Below, piece after piece: positions 1 through 9,019 of a stretch of DNA of 64,000 bases (position 1 is the first letter of the stretch; every line of letters begins with the position of its first letter). This DNA comes from Legionella sainthelensi (GTDB lineage: Bacteria > Pseudomonadota > Gammaproteobacteria > Legionellales > Legionellaceae), in assembly GCF_900637685.1 (NCBI RefSeq), contig NZ_LR134388.1, positions 1,499,501 through 1,563,500 of the forward strand, written 5' to 3'. Both the position numbers and the translations under genes were made by a program. Below the pieces are notes generated by a model, which worked only from the letters and a program-made list of their open reading frames with translations, searched no databases and had not been told where the DNA came from.

Positions 1-87
1 TTTAACGGTAAATCTTTTTGATTAGGCTTCTTTGCAAGGGCTAATGGAAGTTCACATTTTAATTCAGCATAAGTGCTGAACCCTTTA

Positions 88-300
88 TTATAAAGAAGAT
101 GTCGTATAAGCGTGACAGTTATTTTTATACGGACATATAAACTCTTCATTAGGCATTTTAAATTCCCAGTATTTTATCGTCTCAGGATGCATCTGATGTT
201 TTAAGTGGATGAATGATAAATGAGCAGTGTAAGGATTTTCAGCTTCGTAGAGTGCTAACTTTACTGCCCTTATCCATAGGTAAAAATAATAATTGGCGTG
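88..300 (-). pseudogene. unidentified coding remnant left of the IS element
   Basis: Reading the minus strand from 300 gives about 70 open codons ending in TAA at 88-90, with protein-like composition (segments such as YLWIRAVKLALYEAENPYTA and IKYWEFKMPNEEFICPYKNN). A stop lies directly upstream of the open stretch and there is no good start or ribosome binding site. The left end of the ISL3 element at 335 sits just beyond its N-terminal side. This looks like the 3' part of a gene cut or decayed around the insertion. I do not recognise the family, and chance openness in AT-rich DNA cannot be excluded. Confidence 0.25.
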
Positions 301-334
301 TTAGATTGAACTGGATTAATAAAATGATCTTTTG

Positions 335-1620
335 GGCTCTACCCCAAATAAAGGGGTATTTTAATCAAGTTAGTCTAGACTAAGCTTTTGATTTGACGGT
401 CAAAAGGAAGATTAAAATGCCTAAGAAAGATTGTATCCTAAATTTACCGGGATATTCTATTAAAAAGGTAAGTGGAGAGAACCCGGTTTATATCGAAGTC
501 ACTTATCGTTGTATTGTTCGATGCGTTCATTGTGGCAATAAGAAGTTACGTAAAAAAGACAGTTTCATAAGGCGAATCCGCCATGAGTCGATTGGATTGC
601 GTCGCAGTTACTTGTGTATCAAGGCTCATAAGTATTATTGTCCTGCGTGTGGTCGCTATTTTAATCAGCGTTTCCCGGGGATTGGTAAATACCAAAGAGC
701 CAGCGAGAGTTTACGAAAGCAGGTGTTTCACTACCATAGCAAAGGAGTGAGTCAAAAGGATTTAGCACGTGATTTAAAGCTGGGTAAATCCACTGTAGAG
801 CGCTGGTATCATTACGGCTATGAGCTTCGTCATAAAAAGATATTAAACCGTTCTTGCCCAAGAGTTCTTGGTCTGGATGAGCATTCATTCAATAGGAAAG
901 TAGGTTATGCCACAACCTTTTGTGACTTGGCCAAACACAAAATATTTGATGTGGTTGAGGGGCGTTCAGAAAAGGATTTAGAAGGCTATCTCAACACGTT
1001 AGAAGGAAAAGATAAGGTACAGGTAGTTTGTATTGACTTAAGCTCCAGTTACCGCAAGTTAATCAGGCGTTACTTTCCCAATGCGATGATTGTTGCCGAT
1101 CGCTTTCATGTGATTCGTTTATTGAACCAATTCTGTTTACAGACTTATCAGCAGATTGACCCTGAAATGAAATATCAGCGAGGTCTCTTGGCCGCATTGA
1201 GAACCAATCCTAATAACCTCACTGTAAAGCGGCTCAATAGACGAGAGCGTTATTTGCAACAACAGCCTGTCATTGCTGCAATATATTACTTTAAACAGCG
1301 ATTACATCGATTACTCATGCGAAAACATCGTACCGCAAAACAGTGTACGCGTTTAATCCCTCTCTTTCTTAAACTCGTTACCAGTCTGAAGGAAAGTCAT
1401 TTCGAATCACTAAAGACTCTAGGTAAAACATTATATCAATGGCGGGAAGAAGTGGTTAGAATGTGGCGGTTTACTAAAAACAATGGCATTACAGAAGGTT
1501 TCCATCGCAAGATGAAGCTGATTCAAAGACGTGCTTATGGGTTTAGAAATTTTGAAAACTACAGATTAAGGGTTAAGGTTTTGTGTTCTTGATTAGTGCC
1601 CCCGGAAATGGGGATGAGCC
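335..1620 (+). mobile_element. ISL3-family insertion sequence
   Basis: One transposase gene is bracketed by imperfect inverted repeats. The left end begins GGCTCTACCCC at 335; the right end, read inward on the minus strand from 1620, begins GGCTCATCCCC. Both continue into an A/T spacer followed by GGGG, so about 22 bases pair with mismatches in the middle. The GGCTC terminal bases and the roughly 1.29 kb size suit ISL3 elements. I see no convincing 8-base target duplication (ATCTTTTG before, TTTTTGAT after). The transposase is intact, so the copy may be functional. Confidence 0.8.
417..1592 (+). CDS. ISL3 family transposase
   Basis: A 391-residue DDE transposase that catalyses movement of the surrounding element. 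The N-terminal third carries the ISL3 zinc-finger region with two Cys pairs (CVHCG and YCPACGRYF), followed by a helix-turn-helix (KDLARDLKLGKSTVERW). The catalytic core shows Asp in LGLDEHSF, Asp in VVCIDLSSSYR with the nearby ADRFHVIRL, and Glu in NNGITEGFHRKMK, near the conserved C-terminal GFRNFENYRLRV. I chose the ATG at 417 because AAGGAAG lies at the right distance upstream; the TTG at 393 gives only eight extra residues. Length is normal for the family and there are no internal stops. Confidence 0.93.
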   Translation: MPKKDCILNLPGYSIKKVSGENPVYIEVTYRCIVRCVHCGNKKLRKKDSFIRRIRHESIGLRRSYLCIKAHKYYCPACGRYFNQRFPGIGKYQRASESLRKQVFHYHSKGVSQKDLARDLKLGKSTVERWYHYGYELRHKKILNRSCPRVLGLDEHSFNRKVGYATTFCDLAKHKIFDVVEGRSEKDLEGYLNTLEGKDKVQVVCIDLSSSYRKLIRRYFPNAMIVADRFHVIRLLNQFCLQTYQQIDPEMKYQRGLLAALRTNPNNLTVKRLNRRERYLQQQPVIAAIYYFKQRLHRLLMRKHRTAKQCTRLIPLFLKLVTSLKESHFESLKTLGKTLYQWREEVVRMWRFTKNNGITEGFHRKMKLIQRRAYGFRNFENYRLRVKVLCS

Positions 1621-1678
1621 TTTTTGATGTTGTTCGGATATTGTATCTTTAGAAATTTTTGAAATTACAGACTTTTAA

Positions 1679-1755
1679 TGGTGGCTATGGGTGGACTCGA
1701 ACCACCGACCTCAGCATTATGAGTGCCGCGCTCTAACCGGCTGAGCTACATAGCC
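1679..1755 (-). tRNA. tRNA-Met (anticodon CAT), elongator type
   Basis: The minus strand folds as a complete cloverleaf. The acceptor arm is GGCTATG (1755-1749) paired with CATAGCC (1689-1683), and the CCA end is encoded at 1681-1679. The D arm is AGCTCAGCCGGTTAGAGC, the anticodon loop CTCATAA carries CAT, and the T loop GGTTCGAGTCC is standard. The paired first base and close match to the E. coli elongator tRNA-Met argue against an initiator. The 3' end lies 58 bases from the IS element, a typical setting for accessory DNA. Confidence 0.96.
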
Positions 1756-1974
1756 ACAAGACGCGTGATTTTGTCGCTTTAATGAGAGTATGTCAAGTCT
1801 ATTAAGGTAATTTTTTATATTTTTATTTAATATGAGTTTAAATTCAGGAAATAATGGTAATTTTTGATTTGAATGGGTTGATTTTTAACCGGATCAAAAA
1901 TGCTATTTAAAATGAGTTAAGGTAGATTTTTTATTGTAGGTGTCGAGTGTGACACTAATTAATAAAGCAATTTG

Positions 1975-2000
1975 AGCCTGGGTGCTTCTTGACCCAGGCT
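1975..2000 (-). terminator. stem-loop terminator after degQ
   Basis: AGCCTGGGT (1975-1983) and ACCCAGGCT (1992-2000) form a perfect 9-bp stem with an 8-base loop, 11 bases beyond the degQ stop in its direction of transcription. The tail that follows on the minus strand is only moderately T-rich. Confidence 0.6.
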
Positions 2001-2010
2001 ATAGAAAAAA

Positions 2011-3402
2011 TTAGATAATCAATAAATACATTGCGCCAGGTCCTCGTAATATTTGAACCAGTAGCTCTTGTTTTTTCTGCAGTGCGATTTGTTGCAGAGA
2101 TTTTACGTCTTTTACAGGGGCTTTATTTGCAGAAATAATAATATCCCCAGGTCTTAGACCAGCACGCCATCCCGCACTAGTTTCTGAAGCACCAACAACT
2201 TGTACACCTATGACATTACCATGAGGTGGGGTTTCTTGCTCAAAATTTCTTAATGCTAATCCATAAAGGAATGGATTTTCAGACTGGAGTTTTTGTTCAT
2301 GAGATTTGATGTCAGTCACAACCGCATCCAGGGTAATGGGTTTTCCATCACGTTGAACGATCATTTTAACATTTGAACCTACACGTAAGAGGCTGATAGT
2401 TGTTTTTACCTGAGTTGCCTGGGTGATTTTAGTGTTATTAATTTGCGTAATTATATCACCTGACTTTAAACCAGCTCGCTCAGCAGGCGAGTTTGGATTG
2501 ACTTGTGATACCAATGCTCCTTGAAAATCTTCAGAATAACCTAATGAGTGGGCAAGTTCTGGAGTTAAATGTTGGACATAGATACCCATTAATCCACGGT
2601 GTATAGAACCAAATTTAATTATTTGTTGTGCTACATCTTTAGCCATATTAACAGGAATGGCAAATCCTATACCTACATTACCACCATAAGGTGAAAGAAT
2701 TGCAGTGTTAATTCCTATTAATTCTCCTTTGGTATTTACTAATGCCCCACCAGAATTGCCTGGGTTAATTGCTGCATCAGTTTGAATAAAGTTTTCTACG
2801 CCTTCAATATTCAAATCGCTGCGTTTTAAAGCGCTTACAATACCAAATGTTGCTGACTGGCTATTACCAAAACTATTTAGACCAAAAGGATTACCGATAG
2901 CAACCACAAAATCACCCACTTGTAATTGATCTGAATCACCTATAGGTAAAGATTTTAGATTTGTAGCATTGATTTTTAACACAGCTAAATCAGTTTCACT
3001 ATCACTACCAATCAATTTTGCTTTCAATCGTCGGCCATCTTGTAGGGTTATTGTGATGAGAGTCGCATTACGAATGACATGATCGTTCGTGATAATGATC
3101 CCATTTTGGGCATCTAAAATAACACCAGAACCAATGCTTTCGAACTTACGCCCCTTTTCCGGAACAGCTTGATGGGGGCGACGAGTATTCAATGCTTCAT
3201 CATCATTCCTGGATGAAGCTCCGGGTGGGGTGGCATCAGAAGGCAAATAACCTTGTACCGCAACATTTACGATAGCCGGCATTATATTCTTTAAAACTGG
3301 GGCAAGGCTCGGTATAGTTGAGGGAGCTTCATTAGCCGCATAGGTAACTGAGGCGGTTAAAAGAAGCAGGGTACTTATAAATAATTTGATACGTTTTATC
3401 AT
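2011..3402 (-). CDS. degQ: periplasmic Do-type serine endoprotease DegQ
   Basis: A 463-residue HtrA/Do protease-chaperone that degrades or refolds misfolded envelope proteins. A signal peptide covers about residues 1-22 (hydrophobic, ending VTYA-A). The trypsin-like domain has the full triad His108 (TNDHVI), Asp138 (ETDLAV) and Ser217 (GNSGGA). Two PDZ domains follow (roughly 260-355 and 375-455), the second with AGLRPGDIIISAN. It is the last gene of a packed operon, with pgeF ending 3 bases upstream of its start. The DegP/DegQ choice is by general resemblance; Legionella DegQ proteins of this length are known. Confidence 0.93.
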   Translation of the reverse strand: MIKRIKLFISTLLLLTASVTYAANEAPSTIPSLAPVLKNIMPAIVNVAVQGYLPSDATPPGASSRNDDEALNTRRPHQAVPEKGRKFESIGSGVILDAQNGIIITNDHVIRNATLITITLQDGRRLKAKLIGSDSETDLAVLKINATNLKSLPIGDSDQLQVGDFVVAIGNPFGLNSFGNSQSATFGIVSALKRSDLNIEGVENFIQTDAAINPGNSGGALVNTKGELIGINTAILSPYGGNVGIGFAIPVNMAKDVAQQIIKFGSIHRGLMGIYVQHLTPELAHSLGYSEDFQGALVSQVNPNSPAERAGLKSGDIITQINNTKITQATQVKTTISLLRVGSNVKMIVQRDGKPITLDAVVTDIKSHEQKLQSENPFLYGLALRNFEQETPPHGNVIGVQVVGASETSAGWRAGLRPGDIIISANKAPVKDVKSLQQIALQKKQELLVQILRGPGAMYLLII

Positions 3403-3405
3403 ATT

Positions 3406-4143
3406 TTAGTCCTGAGGTTGATCATTAAACCAGATTAAGGTAGCTATTCTACCTGTTTGTGAGGTTCTTCGGTAGGAATAGAACTCATTTTTTAACTCAA
3501 AAGTACATAATCCTGATTGATATACTGTTTTAATTCTTTGAGCATTTAAAACAACTTCGGCAATTAAAGGTAAATTAGCGAGCCACTTTTCCTTCACGGG
3601 CTTGAACGCTTGTTTACTTAAAGGATAAGTGGTTATGAATTTTTGATAGACTTCATCACCTACTTCATAGCATTGTTGGCAAATGGATGGTCCAATCCAG
3701 GCCAATAGTTCCGATTCCAGGCTGTTCATTTTATTCAGCGTATTTTCAATAATACCATAAGCCAATCCTTTCCATCCAGCATGAATTGCAGCAATCTCTG
3801 TACCTTGGCGGTTACATAGCATGATGGGTAAACAATCCGCAGTAAGAATTACTAGAGGGTGGTTTTTCGATCGAGTTATTGATGCATCTGCATTTCTATT
3901 AGAATCTTCTTCGGCTATGACACAATGGGTACTATGTGTTTGCTTTAACCATTGAGGTTCACCAGGCAAGTGCAATCGTTCGATCAGTTGTTGTCTATTT
4001 TGCATCACGTGCACATCATCATCCCCAATGCCTAAGCCCATATTGTTGCTTTCATAAGGTGCTTGGCTAAATCCTGAAAGCCGAGTAGTACTCAAGGCTG
4101 TGATATTTTTTGGGGCAAGCCAATTCGCTAATTTAGTCTTCAT
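3406..4143 (-). CDS. pgeF: peptidoglycan editing factor PgeF (YfiH, purine nucleoside phosphorylase/laccase-domain family)
   Basis: A 245-residue member of the YfiH/DUF152 family. In E. coli the protein prevents mis-incorporation of L-Ser in place of L-Ala in peptidoglycan precursors, and related proteins act on purine nucleosides. The metal-binding residues are present: His70 (KQTHST), Cys104 (TADCLP) and His121 (IHAGWKG). The start overlaps the end of rluD by 11 bases, so translation is probably coupled. The length is typical and nothing looks broken. Confidence 0.92.
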   Translation of the reverse strand: MKTKLANWLAPKNITALSTTRLSGFSQAPYESNNMGLGIGDDDVHVMQNRQQLIERLHLPGEPQWLKQTHSTHCVIAEEDSNRNADASITRSKNHPLVILTADCLPIMLCNRQGTEIAAIHAGWKGLAYGIIENTLNKMNSLESELLAWIGPSICQQCYEVGDEVYQKFITTYPLSKQAFKPVKEKWLANLPLIAEVVLNAQRIKTVYQSGLCTFELKNEFYSYRRTSQTGRIATLIWFNDQPQD

Positions 4144-5098
4144 AATGCTCGTCTAAAGTGTTGAGAAGGAGTTGAAAATCATCGGGTATAGGGGCCATAA
4201 GCGTCAACTCTTTTTCTGTTTTTGGATGATAAAATGAGAGTGTTCGTGCGTGCAGTGCTTGTCTTTTAAAGTTTTGAAATAGGGTGCGTAAGTGTTCAGA
4301 TGCTTGCGTTGGAAAACGCATGCGTGTCCCATAAAGTGGATCACCAATAACAGGATGGTGGATGTATGCTAGATGAACCCTGATTTGGTGTGTTCGACCA
4401 GTCATGAGGTTAACATCCAACAAAGTAAAATCATGATACTGCTTTTTAACTGCATAATGAGTTATGGCTTGCCTTCCATGTTCTTGTACAGCCATTTTGA
4501 GTCTATTTCTAGGGTGACGTCCAAAACCTGTATCAATAATGCCGCCTGAAATAATATGGCCTTGCACTAAAGTAATGTAATGACGTTTAATTTCCCGTGC
4601 TTGCATTTGGCGTATCAACGAGGTGTGTGCGGCTAAGGTTTTAGCTACAATTAAAAGACCTGTTGTGTCTTTATCGAGTCGATGGACAATTCCCGCTCGA
4701 GGTAAATGAGTGAGTGAGGGTGCATGATGTAATAACGCATTTACTAATGTATGTTCTTTATTTCCTGCACCAGGATGTACAACCATATTTGCTGGTTTGT
4801 TGAGTACTAAAACATCCTCATCTTCATAGATAATATTTAAAGGAATTTCTTCTGGGGCACAATGATCTAAATGAGAGTCTGTTTTATTAAAATCAACATT
4901 AATCTCGATTAAGTCACCATCCTCAACTTTATCTTTAGGTTTACACGATTGGTGATTAAGCGTGATTGTGCCCGCTTTAATCCAGCTACTGATTTGCGAG
5001 CGCGAATAATCCGGAAGTAGATGTGCGAGTACACTATCTATGCGTTGATTATGGTACTCGCGAGGGATGGTTAATTGTCTTTGAATATGTTCTATCAT
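4133..5098 (-). CDS. rluD: 23S rRNA pseudouridine synthase RluD
   Basis: A 321-residue RluA-family enzyme that isomerises uridines in helix 69 of 23S rRNA (positions 1911/1915/1917 in E. coli). An S4 RNA-binding domain covers about residues 17-75. The catalytic motif GIVHRLDKDTTGL carries the Asp at 142, and the late motif GRTHQIRVHLAY with GDPLYG is typical. It abuts miaB (one-base overlap at 5098) and overlaps pgeF. The rluD-pgeF pairing is conserved in gammaproteobacteria, which supports RluD over RluC/RluA. Confidence 0.94.
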   Translation of the reverse strand: MIEHIQRQLTIPREYHNQRIDSVLAHLLPDYSRSQISSWIKAGTITLNHQSCKPKDKVEDGDLIEINVDFNKTDSHLDHCAPEEIPLNIIYEDEDVLVLNKPANMVVHPGAGNKEHTLVNALLHHAPSLTHLPRAGIVHRLDKDTTGLLIVAKTLAAHTSLIRQMQAREIKRHYITLVQGHIISGGIIDTGFGRHPRNRLKMAVQEHGRQAITHYAVKKQYHDFTLLDVNLMTGRTHQIRVHLAYIHHPVIGDPLYGTRMRFPTQASEHLRTLFQNFKRQALHARTLSFYHPKTEKELTLMAPIPDDFQLLLNTLDEHYED

Positions 5099-6441
5099 TA
5101 AATCGTTTCAGTCTCAACGGCAATGAGGCGTCCTCGTAATGAGTTTGGTAGTGCATCACTGATCTGTGTGTCAACGAATTGGCCAATCAAATGTGCGGGG
5201 CCATCAAAATTGACTACTCGATTGCACTCAGTACGTCCAGAGAGTTGTTGTGAGTCTTTTTTAGAATAACCAGTAACTAATATTTTCTGTAGGGTGCCTA
5301 CCATCGATTGGCTATAATGAGAAGCTTGTAACAAGAGTCTATTTTGCAAAATTTGGAGCCTTTGTTTTTTAACTTCTAAAGGTGTCTCATCGGGCAAATT
5401 AGCAGCTGGAGTACCGGGTCTTGGGCTATAAATGAAGCTAAATGAAGTATCAAAACCTATTTCGTGGACTAAATCCATAGTATCTTGAAAATCTTTATCA
5501 GTTTCGCCTGGGAAACCAACAATAATATCTGTAGATAAACGAATATCCGGTCGTACTTTTCGTAACTTTCTAATTTTAGATTTAAATTCTAAAGCGGTAT
5601 ATCCTCGCTTCATTAAACCTAAAATACGGTCTGAACCACTTTGAACTGGTAAATGCAGATGGTTCGCTAACTCAGGAACTTCTGCATATGCATTAATTAG
5701 GTTGTCTGAAAAAGCCAGAGGGTGTGATGTTGTAAAACGAATTCTACCTATACCTTCTATGGCGGCAAGATAATGAATTAAAAGTGCTAAGTCAGCAATA
5801 TCGCCATTTTCCATTGTTCCGCGATAATCATTAACATTTTGGCCCAATAAATTAATTTCTCTTACCCCTTGCATGGCTAATTGATAACATTCTGCAAGTA
5901 CATCATCAAAAGGCCTGCTAATTTCAGTGCCGCGAGTGTATGGGACAACACAGAAGCTGCAATATTTGCTGCAACCTTCCATGATGGAAACAAAAGCTGT
6001 TGGTCCTTCAGCTCTGGGAGGAGGGAGATGATCAAACTTTTCGATTTCTGGGAAGCTAATATCAACGACTGGTTTTTTCTTTTCCATGCGTTCATTGAGT
6101 AACTCAGGGAGTCGATGTAATGTTTGAGGTCCAAAAACAAGATCAACAAAAGGTGCTCTTTTAATGATGTCTGCACCTTCTTGACTTGCTACACAACCAC
6201 CTACGCCAATCACAACATGCGGATTTTTTGCTTTATATTCACGCCATTGTCCTAATTGAGAAAAAACTTTTTCCTGTGCTTTTTCCCGAATAGAGCATGT
6301 GTTAAGCAAGATCACATCAGCATCTTCAACTTGGTCTGTTTTGACCAAACCATGTGACTGCAACAAAACCTCTGCCATTTTAGATGAGTCATATTCATTC
6401 ATCTGACAGCCGTTAGTTTTGATATATAATTTTTTAGCCAT
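5098..6441 (-). CDS. miaB: tRNA-2-methylthio-N6-dimethylallyladenosine synthase MiaB
   Basis: A 447-residue radical-SAM methylthiotransferase that adds a methylthio group to i6A37 of tRNAs. The N-terminal UPF0004 domain supplies Cys12, Cys49 and Cys83 for the auxiliary cluster. The radical-SAM triad is Cys157, Cys161 and Cys164 ([16 protein letters not shown]). A TRAM domain occupies the last 70 residues or so. It is the first gene of the miaB-rluD-pgeF-degQ run, with a 129-base gap before it, so the operon promoter probably lies there. Confidence 0.96.
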   Translation of the reverse strand: MAKKLYIKTNGCQMNEYDSSKMAEVLLQSHGLVKTDQVEDADVILLNTCSIREKAQEKVFSQLGQWREYKAKNPHVVIGVGGCVASQEGADIIKRAPFVDLVFGPQTLHRLPELLNERMEKKKPVVDISFPEIEKFDHLPPPRAEGPTAFVSIMEGCSKYCSFCVVPYTRGTEISRPFDDVLAECYQLAMQGVREINLLGQNVNDYRGTMENGDIADLALLIHYLAAIEGIGRIRFTTSHPLAFSDNLINAYAEVPELANHLHLPVQSGSDRILGLMKRGYTALEFKSKIRKLRKVRPDIRLSTDIIVGFPGETDKDFQDTMDLVHEIGFDTSFSFIYSPRPGTPAANLPDETPLEVKKQRLQILQNRLLLQASHYSQSMVGTLQKILVTGYSKKDSQQLSGRTECNRVVNFDGPAHLIGQFVDTQISDALPNSLRGRLIAVETETI

Positions 6442-6570
6442 ATTTAAAATCTACTTTCAAAATGTACTCTTAGGTGCAAAGAGTAGAACTACATTTCTCT
6501 ATTATTGGGAGAGACACTCTATTGCATCTAGGTTAGGTTATATAATCTCAGGGAGCCTCGTATTATTTCA

Positions 6571-7866
6571 TTACTGTGCACTTTGGCAATAAGTTTCTTT
6601 GATTTTAGGCAAAATAATTAAAGCAATAAGCATTCCTAACGGAAGAATAGCAAGACCAGTATGATATGCTTCCAAGGGATAAACTCTGACATTACCATTA
6701 ATTTCCCCTTCCCACATTTTATCAAGAATATAACCAATAAGTGGCTGCGCTAAAGCTATACCTATCATATTCATCATATTCATGAAACTTAAACCCGTAG
6801 CAACATACTTTTTATTGCATAACTCTTTAGCAACGGTAAATGCCGGCAAAAATCCTGCAGAAAAAATACCAAATGCGAACAATAGGAGCTCCATATATAT
6901 TGCCCTATTAATTGGAACAAAAATAAAGAGTAAAGAACAAATTAGAGCGCCTACACATCCTATATACATAGGGGGTTTACGTAGGCCAATACGGTTAGAA
7001 AATATTCCCCATAAGGGGCTGGCGATTGCCCAGCCAACAAAGACTAGAGAAATATAGTTTGCTGCTGTAGTTTTGGTGATCATCATTTTGTTCATTAAAA
7101 AAGGAACACCCCATAGCCCACAAAAAACTGGAGTTGCCATGTACATGAGACCACCATAGCAAGCGACTAACCACAATTGTTTATTCTTCATTAACGCGAG
7201 TAAACTTGGTATTAATTGTTCTTCTTCAGTGGGGTGAGAGGTAGTAGCTTCATGACTTTTTGGAGTATCTTTGGCGATAAAAATGAGTAAAACGGCGAGT
7301 ACGAGTCCTGTACTTCCCATGATCAGCATGCTATGACGCCAACCAAAGTTATCGATTAGTAGTGCTAAAGGAGCCTCTCCACCAATTGCTCCTAGCATTC
7401 CTAAGGTTACCATAAGGCCAGTTAATAAGGCAAAACGTTGGGCTGGAAACCAATTGGCAGCTAGCTTCATTGTTCCAACAGCTGCGAAAGCAGAACCAAA
7501 ACCTATCATTAAACGTGCTACACAAGCCATAAAAAAGCTGTCAGTCATACCAAAAGCAATAGTACTCACAGCACAAACTACAGTAGCCAATGTGAGCAGG
7601 CGATGGGGGCCAAAATAATCCATTAATACACCACCTGGCAGTTGCATGGCGGCATAGGAATAAAAATAGATACCCGATAAAATTCCTAAAGTTTGGCTGG
7701 TGACTGAGAAGTCTCTCATCAGTTCGTGACTCATAACACTTGGAGATACTTGTAAGAGACATTCATAAAAATAAAATAAACAACCCAAGCCCCATACCAT
7801 CCAGGGCATAATTGATTGTATTCCAAAATTTGTTATTGATTCAGGCTGTGTATTGTAATGTGCCAT
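6571..7866 (-). CDS. MFS transporter, substrate unknown
   Basis: A 431-residue inner-membrane protein with about 12 hydrophobic segments in two halves. The major-facilitator loop motif GGVLMDYFGPHRLL lies between helices 2 and 3. The central loop (EATTSHPTEEEQ) separates the halves. It resembles anion:cation and sugar-acid symporter-like MFS proteins, of which Legionella has many, including amino-acid and nucleoside (Pht) carriers. The sequence alone does not give the substrate. It stands alone between miaB and the transpeptidase locus. Confidence 0.85.
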   Translation of the reverse strand: MAHYNTQPESITNFGIQSIMPWMVWGLGCLFYFYECLLQVSPSVMSHELMRDFSVTSQTLGILSGIYFYSYAAMQLPGGVLMDYFGPHRLLTLATVVCAVSTIAFGMTDSFFMACVARLMIGFGSAFAAVGTMKLAANWFPAQRFALLTGLMVTLGMLGAIGGEAPLALLIDNFGWRHSMLIMGSTGLVLAVLLIFIAKDTPKSHEATTSHPTEEEQLIPSLLALMKNKQLWLVACYGGLMYMATPVFCGLWGVPFLMNKMMITKTTAANYISLVFVGWAIASPLWGIFSNRIGLRKPPMYIGCVGALICSLLFIFVPINRAIYMELLLFAFGIFSAGFLPAFTVAKELCNKKYVATGLSFMNMMNMIGIALAQPLIGYILDKMWEGEINGNVRVYPLEAYHTGLAILPLGMLIALIILPKIKETYCQSAQ

Positions 7867-8064
7867 TCTTTTATCATTCTCCAGGTGTAAACCCTATTGA
7901 TTTTGACGAAAATTGGGAGTAGCTCCATGCTTTAGGTTAATCGATATAAACTTTCTGATGCCTAATTATGCAGTTTTTTCGATCACAAATGTTAACAGAC
8001 AACCTTATCACACTAATGTATAAAATTCACCTTTTAAAATATTAACAGCTTGTCTATTATTTGT

Positions 8065-8798
8065 CTATTGCTCGTTAGGGTCGTTTAATTCATCTACAAC
8101 AACTCGAGTTCCTTTCATACCACCTCCAGGTAAATCAATAAATTCTTCGTTAAGCCAACGCGCATCCTCGATAAACATCCTGACACAACCATGACTTGCT
8201 CTATAACCAGGTAATTCATAACTGCCATGAAGCGCATAGCCCCTATAAAAATGCATACAATATGGCATTAAAGCACCACCATCGTTCCCATCAGATCGCC
8301 TGGGAAATACAGTTGAAACACAATCTATATCTTGTTTACGGATCACTCGAAATGAGCCTGTAGGTGTAGTACATCCGCCAAGAACGCCAGGACATTTTCC
8401 CATTCCTGAAGAAATTGGTCCCCACCAGAGTAACTCTCCATCTTGGTCATATGCTGCCCAGGCTAATTTTTTTGGCTGACATAAATTGTTTTTTCACCGT
8501 TGGACTCTATGTATCGGGGAAATGGAGAGACATCATAAATGGTTAAGCGATCGATATTTTTAGGCACAGCAATAGTTAATCCAGGACGTAAAGCAATATT
8601 CATACGATTAATTCGCTTCACCATATCTCGTTCTTCTTCATTTGGAAAAAGTTTATCCCAACTCTCACCACTTTTAATTTTCATACAAAAATAATCGGGT
8701 GAATTGCACAATGTTTCGCCATATCGACTATGAGCGAGAACAAGTTGACTAGAAACTAAGAAACAGATGAATGTTATTATTGATATTATAAGTTTCAT
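8065..8798 (-). pseudogene. L,D-transpeptidase (YkuD family), frameshifted
   Basis: Two open frames make one gene. The upstream part (8798-8463, 111 residues) has a signal peptide and a LysM/SafA-like region (NRMNIALRPGLTIAVPK). The downstream part (8403-8065) has the YkuD catalytic motif YRASHGCVRM with the active Cys. Upstream reading ends just after a run of seven A (minus strand, 8473-8467), giving QKN-stop. With eight A the frame runs on as QKKLAWAAYDQDGE through WWGPISSGMGK into the catalytic domain, 244 residues in all. So one A is missing, by mutation, sequencing error or tolerated slippage. The family crosslinks peptidoglycan or attaches proteins to it. Confidence 0.85.
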
Positions 8799-8896
8799 AC
8801 ATGAATCTCAATTTAGGTCGCTGTATTTTCTTTAGCGGCATTTTAAGTAATAACTTTAAGTGTATTGAAATGAAACAATAATTAAGCTTTAAAACC

Positions 8897-8912
8897 TCGA
8901 TAAGCTTATCGA
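8897..8912. promoter_or_regulatory. 16-bp perfect palindrome between the transpeptidase gene and accD
   Basis: TCGATAAGCTTATCGA is a perfect inverted repeat with no loop, in the divergent intergenic region about 100 bases from either gene. Such symmetry suits a dimeric regulator, but no regulator is identified. Confidence 0.35.
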
Positions 8913-8984
8913 TAGTTTCTGTTAAAATATAAGAAGATATTATCACATGAGCAACATGTGGATTTAAGAATATTTTTTTCTGTG

Positions 8985-8990
8985 TATAAT
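8985..8990 (+). promoter_or_regulatory. probable sigma-70 -10 box for accD
   Basis: A consensus TATAAT lies 29 bases before the accD start codon. No clear -35 box is seen at the expected spacing. An imperfect inverted repeat (CACATG at 8944-8949, CATGTG at 8955-8960) lies just upstream. Confidence 0.45.
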
Positions 8991-9019
8991 AATGAAATTT
9001 TTTAAATTAGGTTCCAATT

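Noticed and set aside
326-1628. 8-base target-site duplication around the IS element
   Set aside because: The flanks ATCTTTTG and TTTTTGAT share only a T run; this is not a credible direct repeat.
8749-8946. 65-residue minus-strand open frame overlapping the transpeptidase start
   Set aside because: Low-complexity sequence from AT-rich intergenic DNA, overlapping a signal peptide coding region and the palindrome; no ribosome binding site or domain.
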